A stretch of 62,000 nt of DNA from Gnetum montanum (Eukaryota; Streptophyta; Gnetopsida; Gnetales; Gnetaceae). The stretch lies in contig MNCI01001360.1 in assembly GCA_015680685.1 (NCBI GenBank), forward strand, positions 129,279 to 191,278, written 5' to 3'. Position numbers and translations under genes: made by a program. Positions 12,101 to 21,135 of this stretch are shown here, piece after piece. Below the pieces are notes generated by a model. The model saw only the letters and a list, made by a program, of their open reading frames with translations. It had not been told where the DNA came from and ran no database searches. Positions within the stretch are counted from its first letter, which is position 1. Each line of letters starts with the position of its first letter.

Positions 12101-12778
12101 TGTGAATGTAAGGCTGAGAAGGCATGATTATTGCTAGCAGCACTGATTGGGTAGGTTTTGATATTGCCACAAAGGGAAAGTTAATAGGAGGTAGTTCATC
12201 TTATGTGTATACTGCATCTAGTGTGTTGCTACTACTAGCATTGACTTGGAAGGTGATACCAGGGCTATGACTATCTTAAGAAACACAAGTGGACGGAATT
12301 ACAACAAGGTCAAACTAGGGATTTTTCACTAGAAGATAGTGTGGAAGGAGTCCTAATGCTTGGAACGAGCTTTGAACTCATCCTGCTCTTCTTGTAGGAG
12401 TTCCTTGTAATCTGTCCCTACTTCACACTCACCTGTTCGAACGAGCTAGGCAAGCATCCACTGGTAGCATTTCATTAGTGGGACAAATTCAATGGTGGAA
12501 AGGATATACTCTCATCCATTTTGATCAATGAGCTCATAGCCCTAATTGGCTTTCATGTCTAAGTGGTCTATGAATAGGCCCACTTGGATCTTCATGTAGA
12601 TGAAGTTGTATTGTTCATCATTTAGTGTGGTATACTTGGGGTCTTGGCCACACAACCTAAGGGATTGCATTGGCTCTACCATGGTAGTACTAGCAGGGTA
12701 GTCAATCCTATTTTCTTGTTGGGTTGACAAGACAATGAGTGTACTCAAAACTGATGTTGAAGGTTGTTCAAAACTCAT
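9161..12778 (-). pseudogene. Tat gag-protease polyprotein gene (element D)
   Basis: The gene reads leftwards from an ATG at 12778. The N-terminal block matches gag of element C (EQYNFI then a KIQ motif). The capsid region lies about 11100-11900. The zinc-knuckle-like segment near 10780 has lost its first Cys (FHYHQLPSHNIDFC). A linker with repeated V(K/S)VP motifs follows, then retropepsin at 9456-9812. The catalytic Asp of protease is Asn here (codon complementary to 9696-9698, INDG where E has IDDG). The frame then runs through LPYKGG to a conserved end, EEFPFNV, near 9165. Several stops and frameshifts are present. RT and integrase of D are absent from the window; they would lie beyond the antisense gene and element A. 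Confidence 0.85.
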
Positions 12779-13735
12779 GTGTGTGGGTTAAAAGTTATGA
12801 AAAAACAACTAACTCTATTGGTTGTAGAACATAGCTAACTCTAGAAACTACAAAAAAATAACTAAGTCTAGACACTACAGAAAAAATGGCTAACTCTTGA
12901 GACTATGCTTTTTATGATGAGAGCTAACTACGCTCTCTACTGAGCACCCAGAATTTAGGTAACTATTTAAATGAATGCACTGGAATTGCTACGCAGGGTT
13001 CAAGGGGAACAGATGACAAGGTCTAGTTTACACCAATTGTTTGGTAGATAATGCCTATGTTGGCTGAAGATCCAGCTACTACCACACATGTATTAGTTCC
13101 ATAGGGTTTTTTGGTCTATGCTATCCCAAAGCTAGCAACAATGTTGTAGAGAACTACAGTCTATGCCTACTGGGTTGATTTCTACAATGTGTAGTGAACT
13201 ACGGTGTCCTACAATGAGCTATGATGGTTCATAACTTTGCCTCTCTCTAGTTCGTTGGTGTGCCTTGGTGTTTTGTCTATCCAAAATGTCCAAATTTACC
13301 AACCTTGCTTCAATTTTTTCAACCCTAAAAACATAGAGAGTTGGGATATTTATAGGCCTAGGGTTAGCAAGAAAACTGAAGAGACTACCACATGGCAAAG
13401 CGGACGATTGGAGCTACACTGTCATCCAACTATGCTCTCCACTAAGGCTAGCGATGTTATCCTTTGCTCTATTCTATTAGACTCTATGAAGTTGAGAGAC
13501 TATGACTATTCTATCAACTACATGTACATGTGCTCAAAGAAGAACAGGGTGTAGATCTAGAAGAACATGGTGTAGATCTGTAGTTATAGTGCGCAGATCT
13601 GAGATAACAAGACGCAGATCTGTAATGTTTGAACGTAGATCTGCAGTCACGGGGTGCAGATCTACAGCAATGGGGCGTAGATCTGGGATGTAGGGAAGTA
13701 GATCTGAGTATATCTATGCAGATCTAAGTGAAAGC
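12779..13735 (-). other. 5' leader of Tat element D
   Basis: This lies between the primer binding site and the gag start. At 12800-13240 it has loosely repeated CTACA/TGTAG words. Its LTR-proximal end is a 21-bp array annotated separately. No coding sequence is seen. Confidence 0.6.
13549..13731. repeat. 21-bp tandem array centred on AGATCT, 9 copies (leader of element D)
   Basis: The palindrome AGATCT occurs at 13553, 13574, 13595, 13616, 13637, 13658, 13679, 13700 and 13720: seven intervals of exactly 21 bp and a last one of 20. The bases between are less conserved (often GTAGATCTG or GCAGATCTG). The array abuts the primer binding site. Confidence 0.95.
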
Positions 13736-13753
13736 ATGCCCTCCTTCTAGCAC
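13736..13753 (-). promoter_or_regulatory. Primer binding site, element D
   Basis: TGGTGCTAGAAGGAGGGC starts five bases after the LTR end (TACA, then GAAAA). Element C has TGGCACTAGAAGGAGGGC at the same spot. It does not match the initiator-Met primer site, and I cannot assign the tRNA from memory. Confidence 0.65.
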
Positions 13754-14330
13754 CATTTTCTGTAGCATCTGAAATCGTCGGTGCAAGGCTGCAATGAAAC
13801 AAACACCGAGAGATCCTCTGAAAGAAATACAAAAGACCCTACCTTCACTTGAGGGCAAGCTAGAATGGACGAAGGTAGAGTTCCTTGAATGGTCCACACA
13901 CGGATCAAATAAGGACTTCCCCAACATACGCACTTTGCAATGCATTTGGTTATACATAGACAATGCACATTAAACATGAACTGTAACGTAAATAGACACA
14001 ATAATGTAAACTAGAATGTAAACGTAAACTGAAAGAACAAAGAAAACTGCAATAAATCTGGGCAAAAATATAAACTATTTTGTATTGAAAAAGTGATCGC
14101 AGCATGCACCGATCAAAACACAGTTGTGGATTAATCACAAGGTGGACGTTTAGCCCCTGTGGGTGATGACAGGTGCTGGGAGATGCAGGTTTTGGGTTGC
14201 AGGGAAATGCAGCGTCCAAGTCTCATGCCCAGCGTACAGAGGTTTATGCCCAGATTTGCTAAGTGTACTAGATCCAATTTTTTTTGTCTCTGTTTGTAAA
14301 AATTGCCAACCTTGATCTAGTAAAAAATTA

Positions 14331-14342
14331 GGGTTTTTATAA
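14331..14342 (-). promoter_or_regulatory. TATA box of the D/E LTR
   Basis: Read on the minus strand this is TTATAAAAACCC, aligned with the TATA boxes of the A and C LTRs and placed downstream of the palindrome and tandem array. Confidence 0.65.
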
Positions 14343-14579
14343 GATCTTGGGTGTTAGATTCGGATCTGGAAGGAGATGAGTGGCTGTGAGGTGAGGAAAG
14401 TTTGGATCGAGAGACAGGTGGTGCGTTGACTAAGTGCAAAATATGTTACAACTGTACAGCGTACAGCATATGAGATTGGGCATCAACCTTAGCATACAGG
14501 CTTAGCATCAACCTCAACATACAGGCTCAGCATCAACCGCAGCGTACAGGCTCAACATCAACCTCAGTGTACAGGCTCA

Positions 14580-15330
14580 GCATACACCAAAATGTACCTA
14601 GCGTACACACATGAAAATGCATCATTTTGAGGTTAAAACTTGATTTTCAAGTGCTTGTGATGATGCCTAATAGTTTCCCTACCTCTGGGAGTAAATTTCA
14701 GGTGAAAATCTTGCACTTTGGTGCTTGTTTTGGGCCGTTTATGGTGGTGTACGCTGGTCAGCGTACACCAAAATGTACCCAACGTACACACATGAAAATG
14801 CATCATTTTGAGGTCAAAACATGATTTTCAGGCGCCTATGATGATGCCCAATAGTTTCCCTACCTCTAGGAGTTAATTTCAAGTAAAAATATTGCTCTTT
14901 GGTGCCTGTTTTGGGCCATTTTTGGTGGTGTACGCTGGGCTGTACGCTAGTCAGCGTACACCAAAATGTACCCAATGTACACACATGAAAATGCATCATT
15001 TTGAGGTCAAAACGTGATTTTCAGGTGCCTATGATGATGCCCAATAGTTTCCCTACCTCTAGGAGTTAATTTCAAGTAAAAATATTGCTCTTTGGTGCCT
15101 GTTTTGGGCCATTTTTGGTGGTGTACGCTGGGCTATACGCTGGTCAACGTACACCAAAATGTACCTAGCGTACACACATGAAAAGGCATCATTTTGAGGT
15201 TAGAACTTGATTTTTAGGTGCTTGAGATGATGCCCAATAGTTTCCCTACCTCTGGGAGTCAATTTCAAGTGAAAATATTTCTCTTTGGTGTCTATTTTGG
15301 GTCATTTTTGGTGGTGTACACTAGGCTGTA
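14580..15330. repeat. About 193-bp tandem repeat, nearly four copies, inside the D/E LTR
   Basis: The landmark ATGAAAATGCATCATTTTGA (ATGAAAAGGC in the last copy) recurs at 14611, 14792, 14985 and 15178, giving steps of 181, 193 and 193. Each unit carries one to three GTACGCTGG and CAGCGTACACC words flanking a constant block (CCAATAGTTTCCCTACCTCT). At 14455-14600 there is a separate run of short CAGCGTACAGGCTCA-like units. Confidence 0.9.
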
Positions 15331-15693
15331 CGCTAAGAGCTACTAGGGACTTTGGGGAAGGTCCTAGGGGGTCTAGACACTTAATTCTGGCATGTTTTGG
15401 CTCATTTTTGGGGCCCAAAAATTACTATACACTGGCCTGTACGCTGGCCAAAGTACAGCTCAATGTGAACAGAGTATACTTGGTCAAACCCAAGTATTTT
15501 AAATCCAAAACATGAAATTCCTGATGCTGGATGATGATGTAGTCACCTGTGGGTCTCAGGGAACTCTTTCTTGTTCAATTATGCTCCATTTGATGCTGTT
15601 TTTGAGGCTTTCAAGCTTGGTCATGCTAGGGACCAACATGACGTAGCTCAATTTCTATCTACAAGTGTTAGCCAAAATTTTTGTGGTGTTTCA

Positions 15694-17065
15694 TTGGCCC
15701 CTCTTTGTGGACGCCTGGAGGAATTGACCCGAGAGGCTTTGAAAAAGAAGTATAAAACACCACAAGCAAACTAGTAGCAAGCATTGTCCTTTGGCACTTA
15801 GCCAGATGTCATCACACCATGTTCAAAAGTACCTGGGATTGGGAAATGAAGTTTTGAGATGATATCTAGAGGAGATGTTTACAACTGTGGGATTAGGAAT
15901 TGATCAAGGGATTGTGCTGGTGTGGGAGAGGAGTATTCATCTTGTGCAAACAAGTCATGTTGTTCCTTGTTGATTGCCAATATTTGGTAGACTTGGAACC
16001 AAGGCATGAAGAGTATGTCCTTTGGAGGAACGAGACTCTTGTATCATGTTTGAAAGAACTCGTTGTCACAACCAAAGCCACGCGATGATGTGATGTGTTC
16101 TTTGGAGAAATAGGACCCTTGTGGATTGTCTAAGGGAACCCATTGTCTGATAGCCAAAACCACACAGTGAGGTGAAACATGATGGTTTGAGACATGAGTA
16201 TTTCTTTCCAAGACAACTTCCTTCCCACCTAGGGCTTGTATGGGAAGTGCCAAGGGTCTTGTGGTTCATTTTGCTCTTTGCTCTTTGATCTTTTCTTTTT
16301 CTTTTTCTTTTTATTTTTTCTTTTTTTTCCTTTTTCTTTGTTTTTGAAAAGATCTTTCTTTCAATTTTGCACTCATGCTCATGTGTTGTGTTGTGTGTTG
16401 CAACTTCTTGAGAGTGTCGCAACGCGCAATAGTGTGCTCAAAGTTTTGGGGTGTACTGGGTGTATCTGGGAACTGTAACTGGGTAGGAAAGGGAACAAGA
16501 GTGTTGGGGAAATGGATAATGTATTGGAAGCTGGGAATGTACTTTTGAACAGATTGATTAACCTGGTTGCATGCATCAGAAACAATGTGGCACCTTGTCA
16601 CCGTAATGAAGTGTATCCGTGTACGAGCACCACTGGGTGTCATCCTGCAAACACAACTCCAAGAAGATAAGAAAACCACAAGTGAATGAGTTGGCGAAAA
16701 ATTTAGACACGAATGTGGCTGATGCAAATGGAGGCACCATGTGAAACTTAAGGCAAAAAAACTAAGCAGCAATAGTGTTGTCAGAGCTGATGTGATGAAT
16801 GATCCAGCAGGAGTTGATGAAGAAATTTCATGAATTATAGCATCAGATGAATGTGCCAAAGATGATCTTGCTAGTTTATAGTCTTAGCGGACTATCGTGG
16901 GTTAGTTTTATGTCATAACCCATTGGACGTTGCTAGTTTATCGTCGTAGTGGACGATGTGATGCTAGTTTCTAGTCATGGCGAACTATGAAGAGGCAAGC
17001 TAGTTTATAGTCTTAGCGGACTCTGGTAAACAAAACTATGGTAGTTTAATGTCATATCAGACGCT
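15694..17065 (-). other. 3' untranslated region and polypurine tract of element E
   Basis: Read leftwards, it holds TAAACT words (17040-16870), the conserved TTTGCAG/GATGACAC block near 16640, a long A/G-rich tract (16270-16350), two 75-bp units (16210-16000), and AAAGAGGGGCCAA (15694-15706) next to the LTR. The layout is the same as in A and C. Confidence 0.7.
16311..16859 (-). CDS. 182-codon open frame in the 3' region of element E, function unknown
   Basis: This frame runs in the sense direction of the element. It starts with a hydrophobic stretch (residues about 20-45) and ends in a lysine-rich run derived from the A/G tract. Part of it matches, at protein level, a frame in C at 35320-35505 (HSL, VFLSSWSCVCRMT, then HFV or HFI and ACN), but the C frame has stops and the A counterpart is shifted. 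It may be chance openness in a conserved non-coding block. I recognise no domain. Confidence 0.3.
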   Translation of the reverse strand: MAHSSDAIIHEISSSTPAGSFITSALTTLLLLSFFALSFTWCLHLHQPHSCLNFSPTHSLVVFLSSWSCVCRMTPSGARTRIHFITVTRCHIVSDACNQVNQSVQKYIPSFQYIIHFPNTLVPFPTQLQFPDTPSTPQNFEHTIARCDTLKKLQHTTQHMSMSAKLKERSFQKQRKRKKKKK

Positions 17066-17292
17066 CTGTGGTATCAGTTCTAGGTCATGACGCCAGGACA
17101 TTCTGTGGTGCTAGTTTTTTTTTAAGTCATAGACCAAGACATTCTGTGGTATCAGTTTACCGTCATGATGCCAGGACGAATCTGTGGTATTAGTTTACCG
17201 TCATGATGCCAAAACAAAGTGTGGTACTAGTTTTAAGTCATGATGCCAAGACTGTTCTGTGGTATTAGTTTTAGGTCGTGATGTCAGGATCG
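17066..17292 (-). repeat. 37-bp array of element E, about 6 degenerate copies
   Basis: On the plus strand the units read CTGTGGTATCAGTTTACCGT followed by CATGATGCCAGGAC. This is the reverse complement of the arrays after pol in A and C. Here it follows protease almost directly, because pol is missing. Confidence 0.85.
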
Positions 17293-17637
17293 TCGGTGTG
17301 GATGCATGCGTGTGTGTCCGTATGATCCTATAAACAAAAGCAACTAGAGAACACAATGTTAAATAAAAATTGCAGAAAACATGAGCTGAAATGCACAAGT
17401 AAATAGAAAATAATGTGAAAAGGTAGTAGTTTAAGGCCTTTTCGGGCCAAATGCAAACGCGTAAGCTAGTACAATGCAAACTAAGGTGACGTATGCACAA
17501 CGAACAAAGGTAAAGAGTGGGCGGGGATCCGATGTATTTTTGGCCACACTAGAGTCTTGATTATGTGGTTGTTTCCTAGCCAAACGTGGTCTAGGAGGCA
17601 TGCTAGTTTGCTCTGGGAGGCTTTTAGTTTTTACCCC
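17293..17637 (-). other. Remnant of the post-protease spacer of element E with the deletion junction
   Basis: It contains a GTTTAAGGCCTTTTCGGGCC word (about 17430), as after the protease of C and D, and then passes into the 3' array. The antisense gene, RT, both RNases H and integrase are all missing. No gene is seen. Confidence 0.6.
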
Positions 17638-18420
17638 TCATTCAGGCGTTTTAGCTCTAGGTGTTGTGTTTGTTGTTGTGGGTGTTCCATCAAGAGACTC
17701 TTCTTTCAAGACTTGTGACATCTCTATGTTGTGGATGGCTTGAAAGGGAGTGTTATCGCCATGTATGATGACTTTTCCACCTTCGTATGGAAGGTAGATT
17801 TCTTGATGTATCGATGAGGAAACAGCCCGTTGTTGGGCTAGCCAAGGTCTACCAAGAATCATGTTGAAACTTGGCATTTCTTCTATGACAATGAATTCCG
17901 TGCTGGTGGGGAATTTTTCTCCTACCATGAATGCTAAGTTGATTGTGCCCTTAACTATGACACATGATCCATTGAAGGATTTTAAACACGTGATTTTTGC
18001 TGGCATGATCTCGTCTGCCATGCCTAGTTTGTCGATGATGGAGTATAGAACTACATTTGTTGTCGTGCCATCATCAATGTGCACTCTGCAAATGGTACAT
18101 TTTCCAACACGTACATTGATCGACAATGGAGCTATTGTGACCTCCCCTCGTTCGAGGTTATGTTTAACTACATCATCACAGAAGGCTAAGGTGTTTGAAC
18201 CCAATCCTTGTGGTGTGTGTTGTGAAATCGTTGCACGGATGGATTCCATGTTAGCAGGGATGTCCTCTGTAACAGGAATGGATGCTAATGCTTGCGCTAA
18301 GGCTTTGCGATGAGTCGATGATGTCATGACCAGGTCGTACAAGCTCATGGTTGTGTTCTTTTGTTTGAGCATTTTTTTCACCTGGGCCAATGTAGCTACA
18401 AAGTCCGTGTTGTTTACCAT
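17638..18420 (-). pseudogene. Tat retropepsin region of gag-protease (element E)
   Basis: This is the best preserved protease in the window, 260 codons open. The N-terminal part (KNTTMSLYDL) is also seen in C. The active site is IDDGTTTNV, with the catalytic Asp complementary to 18073-18075. Then come the flap region (NGSC), the hydrophobic strand FIVIEEMPSFNMILG, and a downstream LPYEGGK block. Retropepsin is an aspartic protease that acts as a dimer and cleaves the Gag-Pol polyprotein in the particle. Its frame ends soon after, where C continues another 100 residues, so its C-terminal tail is replaced. It is part of a gag-pol gene whose pol has been deleted. Confidence 0.85.
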
Positions 18421-19096
18421 TATGTTGGCTGCCTTTGTATGGGTCCAGGAATTGGGCTTAGTTTGTTTGGGATTAGGGGCAGGGTCCCCAGCATTCGATT
18501 GTTGCTTGCTTGGTGTGGCTTTTTTTTCGACTGTGGATGTTATTCGTTGTTCATTTGTCCTCTTCTGCTGTCATTTAGTAGGCTTACCCATGTTGTTGGC
18601 AATGTTGACTCTTGAGGGAGAAGAGGTTGAGACATTGCCTATGGTTGGGCTCTGGGTAGGTGAGGGGCCATTGCATGGTGGCACATTTATGAAAAATGGT
18701 AGTTTGGGAGGAGTCGTTGGTGTTTGACTAGCTTGTTGTGGCACCTTGATAAAGAAAGGTTTCTTTGTTGTTGTCGTTGGTGCATCGTGCCAGTTTAACG
18801 TCTTAGCGGACGATGACGCTTCCTTCCAGTTTAACGTCTTAGTGGACGTATGAGGTGGTGGTACTTTGACCACGAAATGTGTCATTGGTGCTCTAGGTGG
18901 CACCTTGATGACGATGGGAGGCCCCTTGCTCATGGAGGNTGATGTTGAGTTGGCCCCGTTCTATCATTGCTTGTAGATCATCCTGTAACACATGGCAGGT
19001 GTTAGTGTTGTGATCAAACATCTGGTGGTAGTGATAGAATTAGTCTAACTTGAAATGTCATGGAACCGAGGGCTCATTTGGTGCTACTAAGGTGGG
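18421..19096 (-). pseudogene. 3' part of Tat gag and repeat-rich linker (element E), cut by element C
   Basis: At 18571-18933 is a linker with four (F/V)(F/V)(V/I)KVP-like motifs. At 18940-19096 is the gag segment that lies around the zinc-knuckle region in D (10750-10870). The single N at 18939 joins two parts that are several hundred bases apart in D, so sequence is missing there. At 19096 the gag stops at the LTR start of element C. Two copies of the word CAGTTTAACGTCTTAGCGGA, otherwise known from non-coding parts of the element, lie inside this coding region (18791-18848). Confidence 0.75.
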
Positions 19097-20517
19097 TGAA
19101 ACACAACAAAATTCTAAGCTTAGTACTTCTCCAACATGGATCAAGCTAAAATCGTGATGCTCCCCACCATGACTAAAGCTTGATGGCCTCATGGACAGCT
19201 TCAAATGGAGTTGAACTGAGCAAGAAATGGTTCCCTAGGATCCATAGAAGACTACGGCAACATCTGGTGTCGAACCCGATAAAATTTTGAGCCCAAAATA
19301 CTTGGTTTTCACTAGGTATGCATCCTGTACGCCCAGCGTGTGACTTCAAAGACTACCTGAAATAGACACTTCAAAGCAAGATTTTCAAAAGACATCGACT
19401 CTCAGAGACAAGGAAACTGTTAGGCATCATCATGGGCTCAAGAAAATCAAGTTTTGACCTTGAAATCGTACACTTGGAAGTACACATGCTGAGCATGTAC
19501 CTCCTGCACACCCAGTGTGTACGCCCAACATGTACGCCCAGCATGCACCATCCAACGTGCAGCATAGCGTACATCAGTGGAAATCTTCTAGAAACATGTC
19601 AAATCAAGTCCAACTGAGCTGAACATCCACAAGCAGCATTCTCGTAACATCTGAGTTCAAATCCGAGGGTCGAATTGGATACTTCCTGCTGTAATAGTAA
19701 TTTGTAAAAATGAATTCTTTTGTTTTAGTCAAGTCTGTACGTTGAGTTCACATGCCTAGTGTGTACACGCTATCATGCAGCAACACACGTTGGCATGCAA
19801 CACGCTGCATAGTTGTAATATTTTTTGCACCCGGGCAACGCAGCCACCTATCATCCGACCTGAAATTCTCTCATCCACGACCACTCATACCCTTCCAGAT
19901 CTGAATCCATCACTCAAGAAACCTCATAAAAACCCCAATTTTTCACTAGATCGGGGTTGGGGGGTAATTTTGGGTAATTTTGGGGCAAAGGAGAGAGAAA
20001 ATCTTGGAGAAAACTTAGCAAATCAGAGCAGGAACCCCCATACACTGGACTTCGATACTACACACTGAGCATGTAGCCTTCACGTTGTGCTTGCAGTTTA
20101 AACTAGCACACCATCATCTTCTAGCATCCACTAGGGCCCTTCGTCCGCCTCGTGTCAAATCTACGACTGCATCTAGACCGGTGCACTGTAATTCTCATCT
20201 GGTAATAAAATTACTTTGTTTCTGCTCAAAATTTATCACAGTTTTTGTTTATTCTGGTTCATTCCTTTTGTTTAAGTTAACGCAAATTTACGCTTTGGGT
20301 TTACATTAATCACGTTGTTTACACATAACCCAGCGTATTGCATATTGGCATACGTTGGAGAAATCCTTGTCTGATCTACGTGTGGACCACCCAAGGTACT
20401 CTACCTTCGTCAATTCCAGCTCACCCTCAAGCGAAGGTAGGGTCTTCTATATTTCTTCTGGGGATCTATCGGTGTTTGTTTCATTATAGCCTTACACCGA
20501 CGATTTCGGATGGTACA
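19097..20517 (+). mobile_element. 5' LTR of Tat element C (1,421 bp)
   Basis: It begins TGAAACACAACAAAATTCTA inside gag of element E and ends TGGTACA, followed by GAAAA and the primer site. U3 carries CCCAGCGTGTACGCC-like words at 19325-19770. A CATAAAAACCCC core promoter lies at 19924-19935. The last 200 bases (GTGGACCACCCAAGG, TCTACCTT, GAAGG) match LTRs A and D/E. The five bases before it, GTGGG (19092-19096), would be the target duplication. Confidence 0.9.
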
Positions 20518-20522
20518 GAAAA

Positions 20523-20540
20523 TGGCACTAGAAGGAGGGC
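20523..20540 (+). promoter_or_regulatory. Primer binding site, element C
   Basis: TGGCACTAGAAGGAGGGC lies five bases after the LTR end. It differs from the element D site at two of 18 positions. The tRNA is not identified. Confidence 0.65.
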
Positions 20541-21135
20541 CTAAAACTGTTTAAATCTACTCTGATCTCATACACATGCCCCCTGTGCTTCTAATCTACC
20601 ACCTGGTTTTCTCATATTTACATTGTGTCAACATTAAATCTGATTTTACAACTCTCTGAATTTGCATCCTGTTCCGTAGCGATCTCAGCGTCTACACGCT
20701 GCCCAGCTTACCTCCACACTGTAGACCCCATCTACATGCTGCCTAGTCAACCCGCACACTGTAGACCCTGTCTACATGCTGCCTGGTCAACCCACATGCT
20801 GTAGAACCTATCTACACGCTACCTAGTCAACCTGCATGCTATAGACCCTATCTACATGCTGCAACCACTCGTAACATGCTGACCACTCTGGCTCTACACT
20901 GATAGTTGTAGCCTGCATGCTGTGACCTCAGTTTACACGCTGTGACCAATTTCTGTACACTGGTCATTAAAGCTTGTACGCTAGGACCCAGTCCATATGC
21001 TACGTAAATAGGCTACACGCTGCCAACTTAGGTGTACGCTAGATAAGCACACCCATTTCATGCTTGGCCAAATCTTCACTTGTACTCCTTGACATTGTAT
21101 CCCTTCCACATTGTTACATTTATGACCTTTTCATC
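20541..21135 (+). repeat. 5' leader of element C with CTACACGCTG-type tandem words
   Basis: At 20690-20880 a unit of about 40 bp (CTGTAGACCC, then TCTACATGCTG and CCTAGTCAACC) is repeated about four times. Looser ACGCTG or ATGCTG words continue to about 21045. It corresponds to the AGATCT array of D in position but not in sequence. No coding region precedes the ATG at 21136. Confidence 0.75.

Larger units (their letters stand above)
13759..15693 (-). mobile_element. Tat LTR shared by elements D (5' side) and E (3' side), 1,935 bp
   Basis: On the minus strand it begins TGAAACACCACAAAAATTTT at 15693, preceded by the polypurine tract, and ends in TACA at 13759, followed by the primer site. It thus has a 3' element end on one side and a 5' element start on the other, as expected after recombination between LTRs of tandem or related copies. 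It is longer than the other LTRs because of an internal 193-bp array. The first 250 bases resemble the C LTR only moderately, so it is a different subfamily. Confidence 0.85.

Noticed and set aside
16236-16478. Plus-strand frame with a long Phe/Leu run that looks like a membrane segment
   Set aside because: It is the complement of the A/G-rich tract in the 3' region of element E.
17861-18313. 150-codon plus-strand open frame
   Set aside because: It is the antisense shadow of the element E protease; the same happens at 9508-9933 opposite the element D protease.
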